Source: LH-M37 sp032251315 (GTDB lineage Bacteria; Pseudomonadota; Gammaproteobacteria; SZUA-229). Taken from it: a stretch of DNA of 13,396 nucleotides. Within the stretch, counting starts at the first letter, position 1. Every line of letters starts with the position of its first letter. Both the position numbers and the translations under genes were made by a program. Where the stretch lies: assembly GCA_032251315.1 (NCBI GenBank), contig JAVVEE010000069.1, forward strand, positions 1 to 13,396, written 5' to 3'. Of the stretch, positions 7,601 through 13,396 are shown piece by piece. The notes under the pieces were generated by a model that was not told where the DNA came from, made no database searches, and saw only the letters and a program-made list of their open reading frames with translations.

Positions 7601-7609
7601 TGTTAATAT
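7601..7609 (+). promoter_or_regulatory. Extended -10 element, candidate yfaZ promoter
   Basis: TGTTAATAT is an extended -10 (TGn plus TAATAT) about 64 bp before the YfaZ start codon. No good -35 lies 16-18 bp upstream, which an extended -10 can tolerate. A perfect TATAAT at 7645-7650 is too close to the ribosome site (GGAG at 7657-7660) to be a useful promoter for this gene. Confidence 0.35.
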
Positions 7610-7672
7610 CTACGCACAAAATCCTGTAAATAATGTAGTTATTTTATAATTGATCCGGAGATAAGAAAACTC

Positions 7673-8266
7673 ATGCTACGTAAGGCCTTAACATTTATTT
7701 TAGTTGCCACCCCTTTTTCCACGGTCTCTGCGGCGGCGATCGATTTTCGCCTGGGCAGTGAGATGGCGGAAGTGACCTACAAGACACAGGACGCCACCTT
7801 TGGTTACGGCGGTGCAGACATTGGTCTGGGCGTATTCTTTAACGAAGATGATAACCTGCTGGCCAACGCTTCAGTCCTGGTTTCAGGAAGCAGTCAGGGC
7901 GATGTTAAGGGGCTGCATTTTGGGGTGGGCGCCAAGGTTTATGCGGGGGTACTGGACTTCCCTTCACCTATAGATAATCAAAATGGTGCGGCACTGGCCA
8001 TTGGTGCGCAGGTTCGTTATGTGTTCCCGGGCAGAACGCCGTTTGCCATATTGCTGGAAGGTTTCGGAGCGCCTAATGTTACCAGTGCCTCGGATTTTAA
8101 GGGCGTTAAAGAAATCAGGCTGGCCGTCGAGTTAGAGGTAACCCCAAGTGCCAGAGCCTATATCGGCTACCGCACACTTGAGGTGGATCTGGCCGACGGC
8201 CTGGTTGGAGACAACGCCGTTGAGCTGGATGACCGCGCCCATATCGGCGTGCGCTTTTCTTTTTAG
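7673..8266 (+). CDS. YfaZ-family outer-membrane protein
   Basis: This 197-aa protein looks like a small outer-membrane beta-barrel of the YfaZ family, whose function is unknown. It has a Sec signal peptide (Arg3, Lys4, then LTFILVATPF) with likely cleavage after VSA near residue 20. The mature protein alternates polar and hydrophobic residues in strand-like runs, for example LHFGVGAKVYAG, ALAIGAQVRYVF, EIRLAVELEVT and ARAYIGYRTLEVDL. It ends HIGVRFSF, a C-terminal aromatic strand typical for BAM-dependent insertion. The ATG at 7673 has GGAG about 12 nt upstream. It is transcribed away from glcDEF and is closed by its own terminator at 8296-8322, so it seems monocistronic. No functional link to glycolate metabolism is visible. 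Confidence 0.8.
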   Translation: MLRKALTFILVATPFSTVSAAAIDFRLGSEMAEVTYKTQDATFGYGGADIGLGVFFNEDDNLLANASVLVSGSSQGDVKGLHFGVGAKVYAGVLDFPSPIDNQNGAALAIGAQVRYVFPGRTPFAILLEGFGAPNVTSASDFKGVKEIRLAVELEVTPSARAYIGYRTLEVDLADGLVGDNAVELDDRAHIGVRFSF

Positions 8267-8295
8267 CGCGGGTAAAACGGGTCATTCGAGTATTG

Positions 8296-8322
8296 AAAAA
8301 GACGAGCCTGGCTCGTCTTTTT
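8296..8322 (+). terminator. Rho-independent terminator after yfaZ
   Basis: A five-A run, the stem GACGAGC/GCTCGTC with a short loop, and a five-T run form a strong hairpin terminator about 30 nt after the YfaZ stop codon. The flanking A and T runs would let it work in both directions. It separates yfaZ from mazG. Confidence 0.9.
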
Positions 8323-8354
8323 AATCTAGGGTCATTTTATAGAGGGGGAATGAA

Positions 8355-9185
8355 GTGCCGGAAATGAAAAGATTGCTGGAGATTATGCAGGCTCTGCGTG
8401 ATCCGGTATCAGGCTGTCCGTGGGATCTGAAGCAGGATTTTTTGAGCATTACGCCCTATACCATCGAAGAGGCTTATGAGGTGGCCGATGCGGTCGAGCG
8501 TGCGGACATGCATGACCTCAAGGATGAACTGGGTGATCTGCTTTTCCATGTCGTCTTTTATGCGCAGATGGCCAGTGAGCAGAATGAATTCTGTTTTGAT
8601 GATGTCGTCAGAGCCGTCAATGAAAAGCTGGTGCGCAGGCATCCGCATGTTTTTGCGGGCGCACAGGTGGAGACGGATGAAGCCCTGCTGGCAGCCTGGG
8701 AACAACAGAAAGGGCAGGAGCGGGAAAACAAAATACCGGAATCTGAAGCGAGCTCAGCAGCGAGCGCGCTGGATGGCATTGCCGCCACGCTGCCGGCGCT
8801 GAAGTGGGCAGAGAAAATCCAGAAACGCGCCGCGCGTACCGGTTTTGACTGGGACAATCTGGCGCCGGTGTTCGACAAGCTGAACGAAGAGATCGCCGAG
8901 CTAAAGCGGGAGGTGGAAATCGAAAACAATCACGAGCGCATTATGGATGAACTGGGCGATGTGCTGTTTTCCTGTGCCAACCTGTCGCGCCATCTGCAGA
9001 TCAGCGCCGAGCAGGCCTTGCGTCAGGGCAATCGGAAATTCATCCAGCGCTTCCAGCAGATGGAAAAAACCATCGCCACCGAAGGCAAGGCTATAAACGA
9101 ATATTCACTGCAAGAGCTGGAAGCGGAGTGGCGCAAAGCGAAGGAGTTAATCCGCAGTGCAGGTGCAGAGACATCGGGGGATTGA
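8355..9185 (+). CDS. mazG: Nucleoside triphosphate pyrophosphohydrolase MazG
   Basis: MazG hydrolyses (d)NTPs to NMP and pyrophosphate, cleaning up aberrant nucleotides and influencing stringent-response levels. The 276-aa protein has the two-domain layout of the E. coli enzyme (263 aa). Domain 1 has GCPWDLKQ (20-27), the metal-binding EEAYE (38-42) and DELGD (57-61). Domain 2 has KWAEKIQKRAARTGFDW (150-166), EEIAE (178-182) and DELGD (198-202), and ends with a typical ELEAEWRKAKE. Both catalytic EExxE...ExxD sets are intact. I keep the GTG start at 8355 because AGAGGGGG at 8341-8348 lies 6 nt upstream; an ATG at 8364 is the alternative and would remove three residues. It is isolated by a terminator upstream and a convergent dsrE2 downstream. 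Confidence 0.95.
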   Translation: MPEMKRLLEIMQALRDPVSGCPWDLKQDFLSITPYTIEEAYEVADAVERADMHDLKDELGDLLFHVVFYAQMASEQNEFCFDDVVRAVNEKLVRRHPHVFAGAQVETDEALLAAWEQQKGQERENKIPESEASSAASALDGIAATLPALKWAEKIQKRAARTGFDWDNLAPVFDKLNEEIAELKREVEIENNHERIMDELGDVLFSCANLSRHLQISAEQALRQGNRKFIQRFQQMEKTIATEGKAINEYSLQELEAEWRKAKELIRSAGAETSGD

Positions 9186-9207
9186 TGGGCATGTAAGGCA
9201 AAACTTG

Positions 9208-9264
9208 TTCACCGCAGATGGCTTCTTAAACCAATAATGACTTTCTCCGCGCCTCTGCGGTGAA
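9208..9264. repeat. Long inverted-repeat element between mazG and dsrE2
   Basis: TTCACCGCAGA (9208-9218) and TCTGCGGTGAA (9254-9264) are perfect 11-bp inverted arms around a 35-nt loop, 23 nt after the mazG stop. The right arm is preceded by CTCCGCGCC, as in the partial copy at 375-396. From memory, TTCACCGCAGAG-type palindromic units are scattered in intergenic DNA of many proteobacteria. It lacks a T-tract, so it is probably a REP/MITE-like unit rather than the mazG terminator. Confidence 0.6.
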
Positions 9265-9310
9265 TGCTTTTATCTGTTAATCAATATATGACGCAAATTG
9301 CAGACACCAC

Positions 9311-9337
9311 AAAAAAGCCGCAACAAGTGCGGCCTTT
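9311..9337 (-). terminator. Rho-independent terminator after dsrE2
   Basis: On the minus strand, GCCGCA/TGCGGC with a short loop is followed by a six-T run (the A-run at 9311-9316 on the plus strand). It lies about 23 nt past the dsrE2 stop codon. AAAAG before the stem gives weaker activity on the plus strand, where it could also stop mazG transcription. Confidence 0.85.
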
Positions 9338-9359
9338 TCGATTCAGCGAAAGTCTCTGT

Positions 9360-9875
9360 TTAGATGAACAGGGACTGAGTCGCGTCTGAAGCTTCTTCGA
9401 AGTACGATGCCGCGCCTACAAACTCGCAGCCATCAATGAAGGCTTTGGAGTCGTGACCGAAAAGGTCGACAGTCATCTGGCAGGCGAGAAACTTAACTTC
9501 AGCTTCCTGGCAGAGTTCGCGCAGCTCGTCGATGCTGGCGACACCGCAGTTCTTGATGGTTTTCTTCATCAGCGTAGTGGCAATCGGATCCATGAAGGGA
9601 ATGTTCCACAGGACATTAGGAATTTTGGGACCAAAGTCGATGCTTTGCAGCCATTTAGGGCCAAAAGGCATTTTCATCGGCATATCCGGGGCCGCCATCG
9701 GAGTGATCCTCAGTTTGCTGGTGTCTTTCAGTAACAGGTTCAGGCCATAGAAAGTGAAGAAGATTGAAACCTCCATGCCCAGTGCAGCAGCAGTACTGGC
9801 CAGAATAAAAGGAGGGTAAGCCCAATCTAATGTGCCTTTAGTTGCGATGATGGTCAGTTTGCGTGTGTCTGACAT
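9360..9875 (-). CDS. dsrE2: DsrE2-type DsrE/DsrF-family protein
   Basis: This 171-aa protein belongs to the DsrE/DsrF/DsrH-like superfamily, in the DsrE2 subgroup linked to cytoplasmic sulfur-carrier traffic in sulfur oxidisers. The opening KLTIIATKGTLDWAYPPFILASTAAALGMEV (6-36), then SIFFTFYGLNLL (37-48), is characteristic, as is VKFLACQMTVDLFG (127-140), whose Cys132 is the conserved candidate sulfur-binding cysteine. Cys110, Cys122 and Cys150 are additional. A Met/Pro-rich middle (MAAPDMPMKMPFGP) and the ending SLFI are also usual. The hydrophobic 21-49 stretch may associate with the membrane. The ATG at 9875 has GAGGAAA at good spacing. In sulfur oxidisers dsrE2 often sits beside tusA and a rhodanese gene; neither is here, so its partner must be elsewhere. 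It is monocistronic, with a terminator after it and a dyad in its leader. Confidence 0.82.
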   Translation of the reverse strand: MSDTRKLTIIATKGTLDWAYPPFILASTAAALGMEVSIFFTFYGLNLLLKDTSKLRITPMAAPDMPMKMPFGPKWLQSIDFGPKIPNVLWNIPFMDPIATTLMKKTIKNCGVASIDELRELCQEAEVKFLACQMTVDLFGHDSKAFIDGCEFVGAASYFEEASDATQSLFI

Positions 9876-9910
9876 AATAGGTTTCCTCGAAATCGAATTT
9901 TAAATTTGTT

Positions 9911-9930
9911 AGACAGTCATCTGACTGTCT
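9911..9930. promoter_or_regulatory. Perfect 20-bp dyad upstream of dsrE2 (operator or leader hairpin)
   Basis: AGACAGTCATCTGACTGTCT has perfect 9-bp arms (AGACAGTCA/TGACTGTCT) separated by 2 bp. It lies 36-55 bp before the dsrE2 ATG. If the promoter at 9948-9977 is used, the dyad falls at about +11 to +30, ideal for roadblock repression by a dimeric (for example TetR-type) repressor. As RNA it can instead fold into an 8-bp hairpin with a tetraloop. No regulator gene is adjacent, so the binding protein is unknown. Confidence 0.5.
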
Positions 9931-9947
9931 GCCCTGAACAGACTCTA

Positions 9948-9977
9948 ACCATACCTCTAAAGCCGTAATCGTTGCAA
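9948..9977 (-). promoter_or_regulatory. Candidate sigma70 promoter of dsrE2
   Basis: On the minus strand, TTGCAA (9972-9977) and TATGGT (9948-9953) are spaced by 18 bp; each matches consensus at four of six positions. Predicted transcription start is near 9941, giving a leader of about 65 nt that contains the 20-bp dyad. Confidence 0.35.
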
Positions 9978-10068
9978 GCGCTTTTGTGAAAGAGGAGGTA
10001 AAAGGATGTATCTGATATTGAGTGCCGAGACGGGCTTTCAGGTGCATCAGATCTCATTGTTGAGGCGG

Positions 10069-12135
10069 CTAAAGGTGTTCCATGAGCTCGGTAAACTCAT
10101 GTACAGAAACAACGGGTGGCTGGCAGGTGAGGTCTTCGCATATGTAGGCGCAGGCGGTGGTGTTGTCGGCAACCGGCTTGTTGAACCACGCCGGCAGGTC
10201 GTTATCGCTGGTGATGACGAAGACCAGAGCATGAGGCGTATATTTTGGCGGAAGCGCCTGCTGCCAGGTCTCCAGGTTTTCAGCGCTACCACGAAGGGTG
10301 ATGATTTTTGGTGGTGCGAGGAATTTGTCAAAGGCGTTAAGCAGTGTGCAATGTGAAATAGGAGCTCGATTGATATCATGCCAGGCGGCGCGCAGGGCGC
10401 GTTCGGCGGCAGCAAGATATTCCGGGTTGCCGCAAATATAGCCCAGATCTATCAGTGCGCAGGCGGCCATGCCGTTGCCGGTGGGCACGGCGTCGTCGCT
10501 GAAGGTTTTAAAGCGCTGGATGAGTTTTTCGTGATCGTGGCTGGTGAAGAAGAAACCGCCGTGTTCAGGGTCTTCAAACTGGGCGATGAGGACGTCTGCG
10601 ATTTGCCGGGCCCAGATGAGCAGGTCGGTATTCCAGCGGCTTTGCAGAAGTTCGATCAGGCCGCCGAGCAGGAAGGCGTAGTCATCCAGGTAGGCATTGA
10701 GTCGTGCCACCCCGTTTTTGCTGCTGGCCAGCAGTCGCTCATTGCGCCACATCGTCTCTTTTATGTAATAAGCCGCCGTAGTAGCTGACTCTATATATGT
10801 GTCATTTTCCAGCACTCGTCCTGCATGAGCCATGCCCTTGATCATCAGGCCGTTCCAGGCGCAGAGAATTTTGTCATCAAGCCCGGGGTGAACTCGTAAT
10901 TCGCGGGCGGAAAACAGGGTCTGACGTGCGCTGCTGATTTTGCTGCGCAGTGCGGCAGGAGACTCATTGAATTGCCGGGCAAGCTCTTCATGACTGGAAT
11001 AAATGTGTAAATGCCACTGCCTTTCAAAATTGGCCGGACGATTGAGGCCAAAACGCTGAGCAAACACAGGGTAAATAGTATCGTCCAGAAGTGACTTGAC
11101 CTGGCGGGGCGACCAGATATAAAACAGGCCCTCATGGCCTTCTGAATCGGCGTCGATGGCCGAGTAGTAGCCGCCATCGGGGGATTGCATCTCACGTACC
11201 ACCCAGTCAGCGGTAGCGATGGCGGTTTCACGAAACTGTTTGTCCTGAGTAATGCTCCAGGCCTGTGCGTTCAACCATAGCAACGGGCCATTATCGTAAA
11301 GCATTTTTTCAAAGTGGGGGATCGTCCATGAAGCATCGGTTGAATAACGGTAGAAACCGCCACCAAGGTGGTCAAAAATTCCGCCACAGGCCATCTGTTT
11401 TAATGTGTAGAGGGCGCTGGATAGAATTTGGGGTTCGGTAGTGGAGAGTTCCTGTTCAGCGGGCCGGGATATCGCCCAGTGTCTGAGGCTGAAATCGATA
11501 ATAGAAGGGTGCGGAAACTTGGGCGGTTTGCTGTAGCCGCCGTATTGCCGATCAAATTGTTGATCAATTTGGTTGCAGGCCACATCCAGCGGTAGATGAC
11601 TGAATTCAGACTTCGGCACAATGGTCGTTTTGTTGATGAGATCCAGCGCTGCGCGCACACTCTTGTTCTGCGTGACCAGATCTGCCTTGCGAGTACGATA
11701 CACGTTACTAATGTGTTCGAGGATCTGACGAAAAGAGGGCAGGCCATGTCGGGGCGATTTGGGAAAATAGGTGCCGGCAAAAATGGGCATGTGCTCGTCA
11801 GGCGTGAGAAAGACCGTGAGTGGCCAGCCACCCGCGCGACCCGTCAATATAGAGTGAGCTGCCTGATATGTCTTGTCGAGATCCGGGCGCTCCTCACGGT
11901 CAACCTTTATATTGATAAAGCGCCTGTTCATGATTTCAGCAGTTTTAATGTCTTCAAAAGATTCATGTGCCATAACATGGCACCAGTGACAGGCAGAGTA
12001 GCCAATGGAGAGCAGAATGGGTTTATTCTGCACTTTTGCCGCATTAAGCGCGGCATCGCCCCAGGGGAACCAGTGGACAGGGTTGTTGGAATGCTGCAAT
12101 AAGTAGGGGCTGGACTCTTTATAAAGCAAGTTCAT
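10069..12135 (-). CDS. Thioredoxin-domain protein of the YyaL/SPATA20 (DUF255) family
   Basis: This large cytosolic protein (688 aa) joins an N-terminal thioredoxin-like DUF255 domain to a long alpha/alpha-barrel domain resembling glycan-processing epimerases; the biological role of the family is unknown. In the 688-aa numbering the thioredoxin part (about 1-165) starts NLLYKESSPYLLQHSNNPVHW, then has SIGYSACHWCHVM with a CxxC pair at Cys49 and Cys52, KVDREERPDLD, and GGWPLTVFLTPD. The barrel domain contains GGIFDHLGGGFYRYSTD, HFEKMLYDN, GGYYSAIDADSEG, and DDKILCAWNGLMIKG. An in-frame TTG at 12162 would add nine residues, but homologues start at MNxLxxESSPYLLQH, and the best promoter leaves the TTG almost at the transcript's 5' end. 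I therefore use the ATG at 12135. No clear ribosome site or terminator was found. Confidence 0.92.
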   Translation of the reverse strand: MNLLYKESSPYLLQHSNNPVHWFPWGDAALNAAKVQNKPILLSIGYSACHWCHVMAHESFEDIKTAEIMNRRFINIKVDREERPDLDKTYQAAHSILTGRAGGWPLTVFLTPDEHMPIFAGTYFPKSPRHGLPSFRQILEHISNVYRTRKADLVTQNKSVRAALDLINKTTIVPKSEFSHLPLDVACNQIDQQFDRQYGGYSKPPKFPHPSIIDFSLRHWAISRPAEQELSTTEPQILSSALYTLKQMACGGIFDHLGGGFYRYSTDASWTIPHFEKMLYDNGPLLWLNAQAWSITQDKQFRETAIATADWVVREMQSPDGGYYSAIDADSEGHEGLFYIWSPRQVKSLLDDTIYPVFAQRFGLNRPANFERQWHLHIYSSHEELARQFNESPAALRSKISSARQTLFSARELRVHPGLDDKILCAWNGLMIKGMAHAGRVLENDTYIESATTAAYYIKETMWRNERLLASSKNGVARLNAYLDDYAFLLGGLIELLQSRWNTDLLIWARQIADVLIAQFEDPEHGGFFFTSHDHEKLIQRFKTFSDDAVPTGNGMAACALIDLGYICGNPEYLAAAERALRAAWHDINRAPISHCTLLNAFDKFLAPPKIITLRGSAENLETWQQALPPKYTPHALVFVITSDNDLPAWFNKPVADNTTACAYICEDLTCQPPVVSVHEFTELMEHL

Positions 12136-12170
12136 GACGTTTGTATGACCGAAAAGTGGCAATGATTAAA

Positions 12171-12202
12171 ATAATATCAGCCAACAATACACTTTTTGAC
12201 AA
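12171..12202 (-). promoter_or_regulatory. Candidate promoter of the YyaL-like gene
   Basis: On the minus strand, TGATATTAT is an extended -10 (TATTAT, 12171-12176, five of six to consensus), with TTGTCA (12197-12202) upstream at a long 20-bp spacing. A transcript starting near 12164 would give a leader of about 28 nt to the ATG at 12135. Confidence 0.4.
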
Positions 12203-12228
12203 GGTAAAACAGCGGCTTAGCGAAAGGC

Positions 12229-12298
12229 TAATAAAAAACATTAATAATTGTTAATGCAGGTGTTCCAATGTGGATTCATTCATGTACAATACGCCCCG
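12229..12298 (+). promoter_or_regulatory. rRNA operon P1-type promoter with UP element
   Basis: An A/T-rich stretch (12229-12256) fits an UP element for the RNA polymerase alpha subunit. A poor -35 (TTCCAA, 12263-12268) is followed after 16 bp, the usual rrn P1 spacing, by TACAAT (12285-12290). The GC-rich discriminator ACGCCCCG after it is typical of stringently controlled rRNA promoters (ppGpp/DksA). Transcription should start near 12297, about 300 nt before mature 16S. Confidence 0.7.
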
Positions 12299-12597
12299 TG
12301 TTGAGGGAAAAGCAAAGCGAACACAGATTCATTTTAGATTTATTTAAAATTAATTTTCGCTTAGGGCTTGCGTAGCAAGTTCGAATGCTGATAGAATTCC
12401 GCTTCTGCGATGAGCCACTTGGCTCTTCGATGTTCTTTTACAATTTGGATCAGATAGTTTGTGTGGGTGCTTGCATTGGCGAGACCAAGAAACAAGCTAG
12501 GCAATTGAAGAATATTTATATTCTGATTTTAAACTAGCAACAGCGTTTCTTGTTTCTCAAAGAGCAAGACACCTGAAAGAAATAAAATTTGAGTATT
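12297..12597 (+). other. 16S rRNA leader with hairpins and processing stem
   Basis: This leader holds no protein gene. Small hairpins are CTTGC/GCAAG at 12367-12379 and CGATGAGCC/GGCTCTTCG at 12408-12429 (one mismatch). After boxA comes GATCAGATAGTTTGTGTGGG, very like the E. coli rrn leader. GAGACCAAGAAAC (12481-12493) pairs with GTTTCTTGTTTCTC (12545-12558) through about 12 base pairs, with inner CTAG/CTAG pairing, making a long leader stem that could take part in pre-16S folding or RNase III processing. Confidence 0.65.
12431..12442 (+). promoter_or_regulatory. boxA antitermination site of the rRNA leader
   Basis: TGTTCTTTTACA followed by ATTT closely matches the rrn boxA core (TGCTCTTTAACA in E. 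coli), where NusB/NusE (S10) nucleate the antitermination complex. It lies about 155 nt before the mature 16S start, as expected. Confidence 0.75.

Positions 12598-13396
<799 letters not shown>

Noticed and set aside
8350..8367. Five-codon micro-ORF (MKCRK) overlapping the mazG start region
   Set aside because: Its stop overlaps the alternative mazG ATG as ATGA, but a frame this short arises readily by chance; nothing else supports a leader peptide.
9838..10047. 69-codon minus-strand ORF spanning the dsrE2 upstream region
   Set aside because: Runs into dsrE2 in another frame and crosses the predicted promoter and dyad; no recognisable domain.
12196..12201. Perfect TTGACA as a plus-strand -35 for the rRNA operon
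   Set aside because: No -10 box at 16-18 bp spacing; the next TAATAA is 27 bp away. It may instead contribute to the minus-strand promoter of the YyaL-like gene.
12367..12395. tRNA-like T-arm motif (AAGTTCGAATGC) in the rRNA leader
   Set aside because: No acceptor, D or anticodon arms can be drawn around it; it is part of the leader hairpins.

Overview
The window comes from a gammaproteobacterial chromosome. A near-canonical 16S rRNA gene begins at about 12598 and runs off the right edge. Its 799 visible bases are about 2 nt shorter than the matching E. coli segment, and signature stretches such as the one around 13220 (CCTGGGAACTGCATTT) fit Gammaproteobacteria. The gene content suggests, without proving, a sulfur-oxidising autotroph: a complete glycolate oxidase plus a glyoxylate-using aminotransferase (salvage of RuBisCO-derived glycolate), and a DsrE2-type protein of the kind common in sulfur oxidisers. 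No RuBisCO, sox or dsr core gene lies in the window, so lifestyle is inference.

Left edge to 1652: a truncated IS256-family transposase (45-296, minus) keeps its left inverted repeat at about 331-360. Next to it are a half-copy of a dispersed CCGCGGTGAA-type repeat and a run of three hairpins (419-466). A full-length 387-aa protein of unknown function follows on the minus strand (489-1652).

1849-7463: a minus-strand block reading glcD-glcE-glcF, then a class V serine/alanine-glyoxylate aminotransferase, then an exported DUF302-family protein, closed by a strong bidirectional terminator at 1849-1877. glcD/glcE and glcE/glcF are coupled by TAATG overlaps. GlcDEF oxidises glycolate to glyoxylate; the aminotransferase turns glyoxylate into glycine.

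7464-9359: a divergent intergenic region leads to a plus-strand YfaZ-like outer-membrane protein with its own terminator, then mazG (GTG start). A long inverted-repeat element and the dsrE2 terminator fill the convergent gap after mazG.

9360-12202: dsrE2 on the minus strand, with a perfect 20-bp dyad in its leader. Upstream of it is a 688-aa YyaL/SPATA20-type thioredoxin-domain protein, for which I prefer an internal ATG start at 12135.

12203-13396: rRNA control region (AT-rich UP element, -10 box with GC-rich discriminator, boxA, leader stems) and the 5' half of 16S rRNA. Most of the window is ordinary chromosomal housekeeping. I see no defence island, CRISPR array or convincing new multi-gene system; the best leads are the unknown 387-aa protein, the DUF302 protein at the end of the glycolate operon, the dsrE2 dyad and the structured intergenic repeats.
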